A stretch of DNA of 64,000 bases from Astrocystis sublimbata (taxonomy: Eukaryota > Ascomycota > Sordariomycetes > Xylariales > Xylariaceae): positions 620,001-684,000 of the forward strand of contig JAJNNY010000017.1 in the NCBI GenBank assembly GCA_022453515.1. Reading direction: 5' to 3'. The notes beneath the pieces are model-generated. The model was not told the DNA's origin, did not search any database, and was given only the letters and a program-made list of their open reading frames with translations. The translations under genes were made by a program, and so were the position numbers. Positions 24,856 through 35,975 of the stretch are shown piece by piece (positions within the stretch are counted from its first letter, which is position 1; the number at the start of each line of letters is the position of its first letter).

Positions 24856-25873
24856 TTACGCACTTGTCAAGTTCTTCTTGATCTTTGCAATATCTTGCTG
24901 CGAAAAACCTAGCCGCCCCGTAACAAACTCCTCAAAGCCTCCGTATTGCTTCCCCAGCCCCTTTACAAAGGCCAACCAACAAGACTTTTTCAGACTGACG
25001 AGATTGTAGAAACCCGGTTGATCGTCGCCGGAGGCGTCCGTGCCCCTTTTGGCAAAGTTGATGAGCATCTCGCGCACAGGTTCAGTGCCTATGCGCGACA
25101 GCTGCCAATCCGAAGCGATGGCGTCTTCAGATGCCCCGGCGAGGGTTAGTAGCAAACCGCCAAATACACCTGTCCTGTCTCGACCAGCTTGAATTTGTCA
25201 GTATCCATTGGGTGCTTACAATTTTGATGCCATCCATGTCTGGCAGTATTTTTACAGCTTGCTATCGACCCGGACAGGAGGGATGGAGCCGACACAATAA
25301 CTTACCTGTGCAATGCACCAGAAAAGGGTCTTGCGGATGATCTCGTACGTGCTCAAGGATAGCCTTCCAGCTGTCCGCGTATGCCTCCACAACGTCGAGG
25401 TACATGTCCTCATAGCCTGCCTCGCCGTCGCCCGCAACAAACTGATTCAGGTCCGGCTTCGCGTCGGGCTTGTTGCTCTGGATCCAAGTGTTCTCAACTA
25501 CAGCCTTTGGAGTCAATAATTGCCATTCAATGCAAGTAAATGAATACAGGGGTTGCATACCACCTTCGATGGCTGGGTCTGGCATGCTGCCGCGCTCTTC
25601 GGGCGAGCGCAGGTCGAAGATGCGCTTCACCCCGAGTTTGCCGGTCAGCACCGCCTTGCCATTGTCAGTCAGACCGCCCAAAGCACCGGAACGGAAGGCG
25701 TAGTTGGCGCGCAGCGGACTGTTTGACACGAGACCCAGGTCCCGTGTATTGAAGGTCCCGTCTAAGAAGACGAAGGGTGGGGAGGATATCACTGGCCCGT
25801 AAACCTCTGGCGCGAGAGCGTTCTTGACATCAGTGTTGGCCAGTTGAGCAAGATCTGCTGTTGTCGCGGCCAT
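24856..25873 (-). CDS. Protein tyrosine/serine phosphatase, Tyr_phosphatase3 (DSP-like) family
   Basis: Cytosolic phosphatase of 278 residues, from exons 25873-25561, 25497-25306 and 25187-24856. The signature loop is HCTAGRDRTG at residues 166-175: Cys167 is the nucleophile and Arg173 closes the CX5R motif. An intron interrupts the codon just after HCT. The N-terminal part has the family motifs FNTRDLG, FRSGALGGLTDNGK and IFDLRSPEER. The start is the ATG at 25873; the frame is open further upstream but without another ATG. Intron 1 (25560-25498) is 63 nt and free of stops, so retention would insert 21 residues. Substrates in this family range from phosphotyrosine to phosphoinositides, and none can be assigned here. 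Confidence 0.88.
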
Positions 25874-27183
25874 TGTGGAGGATGGATGTTGTAACCGTAG
25901 CGGGGTATCTGCCAAGAAAGCGCTGCTGGTGTTGGTGGTCTAAGACAAGAGCCTCTTTTCCCTTTCCTTTCCTTTCCTTTCCTTTCCACGGCTTTTGATA
26001 GGATACCTGAACTGTCCTTTTTGTTCAGTTGATTGAACTAGAAAGGTTTTAGAGCGTAGGAATGTGTAACTTGGTGAAGGTCTTGGCCTCAGTAACGATT
26101 TGGGAATGGTGACTGTCACAACCCCGCCCCCACTTCGTCCATATGGCTTCCCTGCAGCAAGAGCACGGGTTAATAAGCACACATCGATGTTTTCTACTTT
26201 AAATAGACAGTTCTTGATTTAGGAGTATCCTTTTGATTTTTGATCCAAACTTAGAGTAGGATTACGTTTGAATCTAGACACTGCTTTTTGGAACAATTGC
26301 CTACCCAATCCTTGGACCCTATTAGTTATATAGAGAATTAATACAAACGTCGGCAGATAATCCAATAGTTGTTTCGCTAGGCTATATTAAGATGAGCTGA
26401 ATAATAGAGTAGATATTTTGGCAGATTCTTCATTTTCGGTTGTCTTCTTAGGTCTCACTCCCATCTATGTTGAGTCATGTTTAGTAGGCACTATTGTGAC
26501 GTGTGACGTGTGACTGATACCTGCGATTGCATACAGTATCTGTCCTCTCAAGCTCTACAAGTCGTGGACTTTGGTTACCGTTCTTCCGAAGAGACCAGGG
26601 CAGTAGTTTACGGGCAATGAGTAGAGGGCAATATCTTTCTAGTGAAGTTGAACAGGTTCCAAGTTATTGGATCAGTTTGAGTCTTCCTACTTCAGGGCTT
26701 AGCGCAATCGCCACTTTCGCTCAACCTCTTTCTGCGTACACTTCAGGATTCAACTTGAAATTGAGGATACTAACTAGGTAAAAGTGGAAATTTATGCATT
26801 GTTGATACATAATGAAACGGTCCTCGAAACGGTTTCTAGCTAGGTCACGGCCTCGTGGTTTTTAGAATTGTCAACTAGGTACCTTAGGTACAGCTCTTGG
26901 AAGTCTCCTCTTTGTAGGGTACCCTACCTAATTTTAGGGTCTGCCTCCCGGGCAGCGCGGCCGAGGTACAGTAGCGGGCAGCAACAGCAACCTGCATGCG
27001 CATTGCACATACCTACCTCCTACCTATCTCGCCTATGTATGTACATCCCGCCGTGGAGATCCATCCGGCTTTTCCTTTCCTAGCAACCACACCCCTCTCT
27101 TCCCCCCAAACCAGCCAACCAGCCTTGCCAGCCACCATATCTCGTTAATCTTCATATTCGTAGATCTTCCTAGCAATCAAACC
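25874..27183. promoter_or_regulatory. Divergent intergenic region, phosphatase / PaxU-like gene
   Basis: About 1.3 kb with both promoters. A CCTTT pentanucleotide repeat (five copies, 25961-25985) sits about 90 bp upstream of the phosphatase ATG. The region 26200-26800 is AT-rich without coding signal. A CT/CCA-rich stretch at 27080-27150 just before the PaxU-like ATG looks like a fungal core promoter and leader. Confidence 0.5.
25961..25985. repeat. (CCTTT)5 microsatellite
   Basis: Five perfect tandem copies, read on the plus strand, in the 5' leader or promoter of the phosphatase gene. Confidence 0.9.
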
Positions 27184-28053
27184 ATGGCATCCGCAGAAGC
27201 ACCAGCCCCTAAAGAAAGGCCCCTGTCGTTTATGGAGGCGCTCGACCCGCTCGTCTCCCTCTACCGCCCGTCAGAGGGTTCAAGTTCTAGCTCGAGCAGA
27301 AGCGCGGACCATCAACCGCGACTCATCATCGTTGCCAGCTGGACCGATGCGAGAGATGTTCACATCGCAAAATACTTGGTCAAATACCAGGCTCTGTACC
27401 CTGCTGCAAGCATCCTGCTTCTCAAGAGCACCACGAGCCACATCATACGCCCGTCGCTGATCGGCCCTTCCATGAAACACGCCGCTTCCGTCGTTCGCGC
27501 CGCCTTCCAGACACCAACATCGTCCTCTCCTCAGTCTCTTCTCATCCACATGTTCTCCAACGGTGGCTCCTCCAGCATCGCCAACCTATACGATCAGTAT
27601 GCTGTCTTGGCGGGCCCCGACGATGACAAGATCCTACCCCCACACGTCACCGTCTTTGACTCATGCCCAGGCGTCTATAGCATCCCTCGCGCCGTGGCCT
27701 TTTACAATGTTGGCCTCTCGTCCTTCCAGCGTTTGATCGCTGCGCCTGTTATCTATGCTTGGACCGGCGTGTGGTCTGCTTTGATAGCTCTATATCTCTT
27801 GCCCGACTCGTTGGCCGACTGGGGAACGACACATAATGAGAAGGGCAACACAGCCGAGGCGCGCCGGGTGTACATATACAGCCCCAGCGATGAATTAATT
27901 GACTATAAAGCTGTCGAGGCACATGCGGCTGAGGCGAAGACTAAAGGTTTCTCCGTTGCGTTAGAAAAATATGACGGTTCGGCGCATGTCGCACATCTAC
28001 GGAAAGATGAGAGTCGATACTGGGATATTGTCAGCAAGACTCTGGAGTTCTGA
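27184..28053 (+). CDS. PaxU/TMEM53-like DUF829 alpha/beta-hydrolase-fold protein
   Basis: Single exon, 289 residues, starting at ACCATGGCA. After a short Ser-rich leader the fold begins with PRLIIVASWTDARDVHIAKY. A middle motif LLIHMFSNGGSSSIANLY contains the would-be nucleophile elbow. The C-terminus has VYIYSPSDELIDYKAVEAHA, then GSAHVAHLRKD with a His in the catalytic position. This order is characteristic of DUF829 proteins, which include PaxU of the paxilline cluster and animal TMEM53. A PaxU-like gene alone does not imply an indole-diterpene cluster, and no prenyltransferase or other cluster gene is nearby. Biochemical function is unknown. Confidence 0.82.
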   Translation: MASAEAPAPKERPLSFMEALDPLVSLYRPSEGSSSSSSRSADHQPRLIIVASWTDARDVHIAKYLVKYQALYPAASILLLKSTTSHIIRPSLIGPSMKHAASVVRAAFQTPTSSSPQSLLIHMFSNGGSSSIANLYDQYAVLAGPDDDKILPPHVTVFDSCPGVYSIPRAVAFYNVGLSSFQRLIAAPVIYAWTGVWSALIALYLLPDSLADWGTTHNEKGNTAEARRVYIYSPSDELIDYKAVEAHAAEAKTKGFSVALEKYDGSAHVAHLRKDESRYWDIVSKTLEF

Positions 28054-28996
28054 GGTAGGTATCATGGTAAGGTGGGTGCAGATCGGTAGAGCCTTCTTTC
28101 CAGGGACTTCGTAGATGGATTTGGACCTCAAATCATAAGAATACTGTAAACACTACTTCGCTACTTATAATATAACGACTATACTCTTCTGTGAGAGCTA
28201 ACGGTAAGGTGATGGCGGTTGCGTCCTTGTCACAGTATACCTCGTGTTGAACCGGGTTTCCCTTCTGCACACCCTCGTCTAGTACTGAACTTCTGGACCT
28301 TGCTTGGACTAGTCAAGAGGTGATAGTTGGTACGAATCCCAACTACCATCTCTTACGACTTCAAAGGATGTCGCTCGAGTTATAGTACGGACCGTGCTGT
28401 AATGCAAACTAACGAGTAACTATCTAGGTAGATAAGGTTGGTCTCACAATGGATCCATGGTATGGTAGTTAAACTGCCCTGTGCTTTTTGTACACTTGAG
28501 GTGGGTGATTCGTCACAGGCCGACAGGGCAGTGGAAAGGAAATGGTCTTGATAGTGCCAAGATCAGGCTAAAAGCGGCATAGCTCAAGTTGCATCTGATT
28601 CGCTAGAACCTGTCAAAGGCTCAAGGAGATAGGCAAATGTGACCCTTTGGCTTTGGAACTATCTAAACGAGCACTCATCTAAACGAATCACCCGTTATAT
28701 ATTTTCCGATGTCGCTAAAAGTGTGCCAGGCCAGCTGGTAAATACAATAGATAGCCCACACTACCCGTTCCTTTTGGCATGGTGTCATTGAGTGCATGAT
28801 ATCTGTGCATACCTATGGAGGAGTCATCGTATATCAGAGAGTTGATGGCTCCTTTTATCTAGGTAGGTGCGATAGATAGATGAGATGTCCACCTCGACCT
28901 GCCTAGTCCCCACATTGCCCACACGTTGAACAATGCTAGGAGGTTTGACGATCTCTCATTCACCCCAAGGACCCAGGACGTAGGTAACACTGCAAG
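28054..28996. other. Intergenic region
   Basis: About 0.94 kb between two plus-strand genes. It contains a near-perfect 16-bp inverted repeat at 28315-28354 (see finding) and CTAGGTAGGT motifs near 28422 and 28858. The last 100 bp should contain the amidohydrolase promoter. Confidence 0.5.
28315..28354. repeat. Inverted repeat, 16-bp arms, 8-nt loop
   Basis: The left arm 28315-28330 and right arm 28339-28354 pair at 14 of 16 positions as DNA. As RNA one further position forms a G-U pair. It could be a transcript 3'-end hairpin or the remnant of a small element. Confidence 0.7.
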
Positions 28997-30825
28997 ATGG
29001 CCTGGTTATACTCAATTGCGACCGTGGTAGGGCTGGGTAGCCTCATGCAGTTTGGCCAAGACGCAGCTGACTCGCTGTTCGCTGACACGCACTGCTATCA
29101 AGGTGTACGCACGAACGGGGACGCAGATGTGGACGTGAACTGCTTCTCCGTGTCTACGGGGAAGTTCTCCCAAGTGTTCAGAGCAAGCAGCGAATCGGCG
29201 TTGACTGAGAATGCGAAACCAGGATACGCCATGCCCGGTCTTTGGGACGGACATGGCCATTTGCTTCAGTATGGCGAGTTCCTGAACTCAGTAGATCTGT
29301 TTGGCTCAGCAACACTGGACGAGATTCGAGATCGTGTACACAAGTACGTAGACGAGCACCCTGGCGCTGGTACCGCACACGAATGGATTAGAGGCGTTGG
29401 ATGGGATCAGATGGCTCTTGGGACTATGCCTACTGCTGTGAGTTGCTCTCTGCCGTGCTGTTCGAAGCGTGTGCACTGCCAAACCTGTTTTGGTCCCATT
29501 AAATTGACGCCATGCAAAGGAAGACTTGGGAGCGGACGAGGACTTGAAAGACTTATATATCATGCTCGATCGAGTAGACGTGCACTGTATATGGGTCTCT
29601 CAAGCTGTTCTGGCTTTGCTACCGGAAGATCTACCTGACGTGCCTGGCGGAGAAGTTGTTAGAAACCCTGGAATGGGTGTGTTCTGCGACAATGCGATGG
29701 CCCAAGTCACAGCACTGTGGCCAAAACCAGACAACAACAAGAAGTCAGCATTCATCAAAAGCGCAATGAGGCAGCTCAATCAGTTCGGATTGGTGGGAAT
29801 GCATGATGCAGGGGTCAACGCGGACAACTTGAACCTCTTCAAAGACTTAGCAGGGAGTGAAGATTGGACAGTCAGAGTGTATGCGATGGTAGAGTACTAT
29901 GACCGCAGTGCATCGTGTCCCGATCCAGTCGAACGATACAACGACCCCAACGGCTTCTTGAGTATCCAGAGTGTGAAGCTGTTCGCAGGTAAGTACTACC
30001 TGTGGTTGCTGCTCGTCACAATACGATGCCCTGACATTTTATATAGATGGTGCTCTAGGCAGCTGGGGCAGCGCAATGCTCGAGGACTACGCAGATCGCC
30101 CTGGGGTTTCGGGATCTTTGCTCGTGAATGCGTCCGAACTCACGTATCGAGCCGTATCTTGGGCCACCAAAGGATTTCAAGTAAACATCCACGCAATCGG
30201 CGACCTCGCAAACCGTTATGCCGTCGATGCCCAGACGGCAGCTCTCAGATTGCTCTGTCCATGTGAGCCACTCTCCGAGTGCCAGGCCAAACACCGCTTC
30301 CGCATCGAGCATTTGCAGATCATTCACCAAGATGACCAGGCGCGCATGCATGCCATTGGTATCATACCCTCCATCCAGCCCACGCATGCTACATCAGATA
30401 TGGCCTACGCCGAGACGAGGCTCGGCAAAGAACGCACGGAGAAGGAAGCATATCGCATGCGCTCGTTTCTCGACATCAGACCGGTCCTAGGCAGTGATTT
30501 CCCCGTCGAGCCGGCGGACCCGTTCCAAGGTATCTACGCGGCGGTCACCAGGAGAAGCCCACACACAGGCCTAGGTGCGAACGGGGATCCTGAGGGATGG
30601 CATACAGAAGAGGCTTTGAGTCTCGACCAGGCGATCAGGGGCTTCACAGAAGGGCCTGCCTACGGCGGATTCACAGAAGGAAAATCGGGGGTCATCAAGC
30701 CGGGTGCCTTTGCTGATTGGGTTGTGCTGGATAAACCTCTTGAAGATATGGACATCGAGGAGCTTCGGTCTCTCAAGGTTAGAGAAACATGGGTTGGAGG
30801 CAGGAGAGTCTATAGCCGCGATTGA
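28997..30825 (+). CDS. Amidohydrolase family 3 (YtcJ-like) metal-dependent hydrolase
   Basis: Exons 28997-29437, 29520-29988 and 30047-30825 give 562 residues. The N-terminal 20 or so residues (MAWLYSIATVVGLGSLMQFG) are hydrophobic and could be a signal peptide or anchor. The metal-binding strand is intact (GLWDGHGH), followed by EWIRGVGWDQ. Later motifs are VNIHAIGDLANRYAVDA, RFRIEHLQII and LGSDFPVEPADPFQGIYAAV. The C-terminal beta-sandwich has GVIKPGAFADWVVLDKPLED. Relatives hydrolyse amides, formamides or related C-N bonds; the substrate is unknown. All introns are GT-AG and preserve the family frame. Confidence 0.87.
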
Positions 30826-31605
30826 GTCCACTTGATACCTCTTGGATGCTCAGGCGAACGGTAGTACTCATAGAGATTTGAACTCTACTTAAACGGAGTA
30901 TGATAAACTTAGACACGTCGTAATAGATTCAGCTCATTTGTTAATAGCGATGGAATGGCTGTTAGTATCGCATAGTACCTGGCTCATCCGGAGACACAGA
31001 TAACGGTTTACGATGGATGTTGTGTAAGTGTACTGTACAGTGCCGAGTAAAGTACCTACCTTATACTCACGGGACAATATGCTGCGTGTGATGTGTGACG
31101 TGAGCATTTCTGATAAATCATTTCTGGACAGAACATTCGGGCTGTTAAACTGCTCATTTATCGGAAAGACAGTTTTGAAAGCTGCATGGGCTTGGTGAAG
31201 CACCAGTGCCAGACGAACAGCGGCCCTGCTTAGGTATCTATCTAGGCGGGGCTAGGTAGTGACAGCTGCGCCAATTATCAAACAGGCCGCCGGAGATAAA
31301 GTTCTCCAAGCGCAATCCCCGTCACCGGTGAGAGCGTCACTGTGTACCGTACCGTAGCCTATCGAGCTATCAATCCAGCTATCAATCCGTGGGTGACGGG
31401 CCCGCGCCGGGGAGCTTCAAATCACTATTGTGGGAGCTTCGTCATATCCCATCCTGAACATCCATCCTCTCTCGGCCGCACAACCGACCTCAGCCATGCG
31501 CAGGTAACGATCTGAATGCCCCTGCCATTGCGACCAAGCTCAATCGGAAGCTAACCAAGCCGCTGCCATGGTAGAAGTTCGCATACCTAAGTCTTCTCTC
31601 CAACT
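30826..31605. promoter_or_regulatory. Upstream region of the CIA84-like gene
   Basis: About 0.78 kb between two plus-strand genes: the amidohydrolase 3' UTR, then the CIA84 promoter. No other gene supported. Confidence 0.5.
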
Positions 31606-34101
31606 ATGCGGTCGCAGGTGACTCGCCATGTCCTGCGACGCCCGCCTGCGACGAGGGCCATTGCGACGTCCTCTGTCCGCTCCGCCGCCCCTCTGTCCTT
31701 CTTCCGCAAGCACGTTGTTGCGCCCCGAGCCACCGGCATCGTCCCGGCCGGTACCTTTCTCAGCTTGTTCAAGAAGCCCCCGCGCATCCTGAAGGAGATC
31801 GAGGCCGAGCCGGGCTACGAACAGCTGCTCAGCTACCAAGTTGCCCAGAATGACTACCTGCGACCCCCTTCCATCCCCGACCTAGTGAAGGCATGGCGAG
31901 ACTTCTTCGGCTATAAATCGAAGCACAACCGCGTCGTCAACTCCACCCAGGCACTGTGCGCTCTGCGAGTCCTCGAGTACCTCGTCCGCCCCGAGAACAT
32001 CGCCCCCGTCACTCTCTCCCTGCATGATCTCCACGGGTCCATGAAATGTCTGGAAAAGCCGCCCCGGGACGACCCGGAGTTCCATCTCGAGCTTTCAAAG
32101 AGCTTGTATACGGAGATCAGGCGCAGGGAACTCAACATAGAGCCTGGCCGTTTACAGAATGTCACCTTGGACCCCCGCGCGCTGGCCAACCAGGGCCAGT
32201 CGAAGTATTTGCACTCGTATCTCGTGGCCCTGTCTCAGTATGGCAAAGCACTCGAGGCAAAGGATATCTTTCTGCAGAACCTTCCAGCCCCAGGACAGCT
32301 GCTTACCCCTACCGAGTTCCCGCCGAGGCGGCGCTTGTTACCTATATTACATGGTCTCGCTAAAGAAGGGCAGGAGCAGGCGCTCCGTGAAGTGGTCAGG
32401 GAGTCCGTCAAGGCCGGCGTACCTTACGATGTGAGCATTCACGGCGTCATGACCACCTACTTTGCGCAGCGCGACAATTTCGAGGAAACCAAATTTTGGT
32501 GGCATAGACCCATTCGCCATGGAACGCATCCGGCACCCTCGACATACTACTCTGTTCTCCAGTTCGCTCTTCGTAACGGCCAGAAGGAGTGGGCAATGGA
32601 GATTTATAAAGAGCTCCTTGCTATGATAGAAAACGGGACTCTGGCCGAGACCAAGTCTTGCTGGGACGTATCCTTCCAATTCGCATATCTGTTGCTAGGT
32701 AGAGGAATCGACCAGATTGAGCACATGCTCAATATTGCTTTAGACCGCACTAAAGACATACCAAAGTCCCAGCCCAATATTGGTTCCATCAATTCCCTGC
32801 TCAGATGCGCCATTGACCAGGATGATCCATATATGGCGGAACGATTTACCTCGCTATCTAAAAAGATGGGATTCGAACCAGATATGCACACCTTAATCCT
32901 ACAGTTGGAGTATCGTTTGCGCGCCAAGGACAACGACGGTGCATACGCCACCTTCCAATCCCTCCGAGACCTCGAGATAGATTCGAACGACAGGGAAGTA
33001 GCGGTTCTAAACAAGCTCATTCGTCATCTGTGTGTATCTGTACGACCGGATTATCAAAAAATACTTGACGCGACGAGCTACCTAGAGCAACGCCATGTTA
33101 CACTGGAACCGGAAACCGTGGTATCCATATGCATGGCCTTCATGAAAAATGACGAGACGTACGAGGTCATCGACACGCTCTCACTTCATACCGCGCACTA
33201 CAGTATTGCCGAACGTCAGATGGTGCGTCATTCGTTTGTCGAATACTGTCTAGACATTAAGAACAGTACGGCGCGAGTCTGGGATAGCTATGCCCTACTT
33301 CGTCAGTTTTTCCCGGAGCTGGAGAACGGGGATCGGGTGGCTATCATGGACGCCTTTTTCGACAGACGACGCCCGGACATGGCCTGCCAGGTGTTTGGCC
33401 ACATGCGCTCACATAACAACATAAGTCACCGGCCTACTTTGGACACCTATGTGCGCTGCCTGGAAGGGATCGGGCGGTGTCCAGACATGGATAGTCTACG
33501 GATGATTCACAACATGGCGAAGATGGATGCCACTATACAACTCGACACACAACTACAAAACGCTTTTATGATTGGCTATATTGCCTGCGACGAGCCCCAT
33601 CGAGCGTTGGACTTTTGGAAAGAAATCAACACGTCACCCCAGGGGCCCACATACGCGACTTTAGAAATCATGTTCCGCGCCTACCAGGCGCTGTCTAATG
33701 GCGACGTATCGGGCCAAGAACTCTGGGAAAAGATGAAGAAGCTCGATGTTGAAGTGCCCGAACACGTTTATTCTGCGTATCTGGCCATGTTGGCTGCGCA
33801 CAGCCATCTGTCCGAGGTAAAGCAATTCTTGGATGACAGTGACAGTGTCATTGGGAAGCGTCCCGACTTCCTGACGTAAGCGCCATCCAGTTCCAGCCGA
33901 TAGTTTACGCACCGCTAACAAGGACGCAGCTTCGCCTACGCATATAATGCTCTCCCGGCCCAGAAGATGAAAGAGGACTTCGAGTCCTGGGCACAGCACG
34001 AGTATCCTCCGCTATGGAAGTCCCTCACGCAAAAGCATCGTCGCAAAAAGGACGAGAATGGACGGTCGCAATTCAAGATATCGCGACCTTGGAAAGCATG
34101 A
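31606..34101 (+). CDS. cia84: Complex I intermediate-associated protein 84-like PPR protein, mitochondrial
   Basis: Assembly factor for the membrane arm of respiratory complex I in Neurospora; not a subunit of the finished enzyme. Exons 31606-33875 and 33930-34101 give 813 residues. The N-terminus MRSQVTRHVLRRPPATRAIA is a basic amphipathic mitochondrial presequence. A conserved block FLSLFKKPPRILKEIEAEPG, then RPPSIPDLVKAWRDFFGYKS, precedes helical repeats that read as degenerate PPR units (for example YYSVLQFALRNGQKEWAMEI and KKMGFEPDMHTLILQLEYRL). The short last exon is basic (KHRRKKDENGRSQFKISRPW). Size fits an 84-kDa-class mature protein. If not CIA84 itself, it is another fungal mitochondrial PPR protein. 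It lies convergent to a mitochondrial ribosomal gene. Confidence 0.72.
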
Positions 34102-34290
34102 TGCAAAGAAGGTATTTGTACAATACAATCTATACACACCTTGGGCCATGTTTTGCTATCTGTACATATACATGGGAATAATGAAAAAGTAAAAAAGCGG
34201 CAAGCTAAAGATGTTTGTACATGCAGTAATCAGCCATCTCGAAAACCCTGTTTGCTTGCTTGCTTCTCTCTTCATGTGAGCTAGGCATGA

Positions 34291-35372
34291 TTAATACCTG
34301 AAAGTCTTGGACGTGCTCGCCTTGTTCTGCTCCAACACGCGGTTGGGGCCGCGCATCATTAGCTCGGGGTGCACATGTACACTGGGGTGCAGGCCCAGTC
34401 CTATGGCTCTCCGGATCGCCTTGGCCATCTTGCGCTGGTTGACGGGGCTCAGGCCGGTCTCGACGGACCGCTTTATACGGCCATGTGGGGTGATGAACTC
34501 GGAGATGACTGAGAAATTCTAGGTTGTCTCGTGGTTAGTTGATGGTGGGTAAACAGGCAGAGTTTCAATGCAAATGTGGCACCAAGCACCTGCCCAGCTT
34601 GTTCTTCGTCTCCCCCTATTCTCTCCCTTCTTCATACTTGGAACAAAACGGCCACCAGATTCTGGCCAACCCTAGTGTATTCCGACGCAGTGTACCAAGG
34701 CACCCTCCCATCTGCCTCCGCTTCTTCTCTTTTTCTTTTTCTTCTCCCTCCTCCTTCTCGTCGTCGTCTTGGGAAACAAAGTGAAAATGCAGCAGTAGCG
34801 ACACTTACCCTGTACATATCAAGCGGGCGCAGGCCGAGCAGATCAACGAGATCCTTCTTGCGGCGGGTGCTGCGCTGCCACTTGGACATCTCGGAGGGGC
34901 TCATGTCGTGGGGTGCGTAGACGTCGCCGGCGCGCCACCGGCGCGGCATCTGGCGTATTAAGTCGCCGGTCACGCCTCGGCTCTTGAGCTGGTCCTGGGT
35001 GGAGGGCCCGGCGCGGCGCGTGCGGCCTCGCATGCTCTTGAATATGCCGCCCAGCGAATCGGCCGCATCACCGCTGTTGCTGCCGTCCTTGGAATTGGCG
35101 GAGTCGTCGAGGCTGAGGATGGAGTTGCTCGCGTTGAGGTTGTAGACTGTGGGCGGGGAGGGAGAGATAATGAGTTAGTAAGAGTTCATCTGTCTAGCTG
35201 ACTTGCAGCTCGCTTGTGTGTGTGTGTGTGTTTCGTTTTGAGGAATGAAAGGGGACGGCCTACGAGCTCGGGGGGGCGCTGTCGTGGACAAGGGCGCGCT
35301 GCTGGACGTCTTGAGGCTGAGAGACGATATGCCCTGCCGCAGGGCGGACAGGGTAGGTATCCTGGGCGCCAT
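34291..35372 (-). CDS. RSM18: Mitochondrial small ribosomal subunit protein bS18m
   Basis: Component of the mitochondrial 37S subunit. Exons 35372-35264, 35146-34809 and 34518-34291 give 224 residues. The N-terminus (MAPRIPTLSALRQGISSLSL) is an import presequence. The bS18 domain is at the C-terminus: LRPLDMYR is spliced to NFSVISEFITPHGRIKRS, followed by NQRKMAKAIRRAIGLGLHP, the diagnostic helix of bacterial S18. Intron 1 contains a (TG)n run at 35215-35230. The stop codon lies about 190 bp from that of the CIA84-like gene in convergent orientation, and the start faces IMP3 about 600 bp away. Confidence 0.9.
35215..35230. repeat. (TG)n dinucleotide repeat
   Basis: Short perfect TG run (eight units) inside intron 1 of RSM18. 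Confidence 0.85.
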
Positions 35373-35975
35373 CGTAGGTGATGTGGATTACTCGGCGATG
35401 CAGGACTGTGTGTATGACGTTCAAATCAATCGGCGCCGTTGTCGTCGTCGTCAATACTTGGCTTTCAAGATGTCCTAAGTTCGGATCCGCGAGGGCGTTG
35501 CCAGTGAAAAAGCAGGGTGGGGGCTTGCATGGAGGACCCACGCTTGCCACGGTCGTGGTATGCGAATTAAATGGCATCTCACTCTGTCGCATTCGTGGTG
35601 GCTGAGGGGCCACCAATTTGCCATACTGCGACCCGAGCCCGGGAGGTGGTAGCGCACTTGTAGGGCAGGCCCGCAGGGTGCCAGTACATGTAAGGTAAAG
35701 TCACTAAAGTGGGATGGTAAAGTGGGACTGGGGCGGCCAGTGGGGTTCTGTCACCCCCAGGGCAAGCTAAGGTTGTGTACCTAGGTATGTATTGTGGGGC
35801 CCTGACCTAGAGCGAGCTATGTTTTTCTTATCGCCGCAAGCCGACCAAACGGGAATCTTGAAATTTAGCATTCTATCTTCACCTTTGATCAACAACCGCC
35901 CTTCGACTTATCTAGCAATATTGTATTTCTGTTGCATCTTGAATCGCGACTGACGCGAGGCAATCATCCGTCAAA
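35373..35975. promoter_or_regulatory. Bidirectional promoter, RSM18 / IMP3
   Basis: 602 bp separating two outward-facing ribosome-related genes, one mitochondrial and one nucleolar. CT-rich leader sequence precedes the IMP3 ATG (35880-35970). A CTAGGTATG motif lies near 35780. Confidence 0.6.

Noticed and set aside
27184..28053. PaxU-like gene as evidence for an indole-diterpene cluster
   Set aside because: No prenyltransferase, GGPP synthase, P450 or FAD monooxygenase is nearby; DUF829 proteins are widespread.
32868..32886. Sequence matching the reverse complement of a tRNA T-arm (GGGATTCGAACC)
   Set aside because: It lies inside the CIA84-like reading frame (KKMGFEPDM of a PPR unit), and no cloverleaf can be folded around it.
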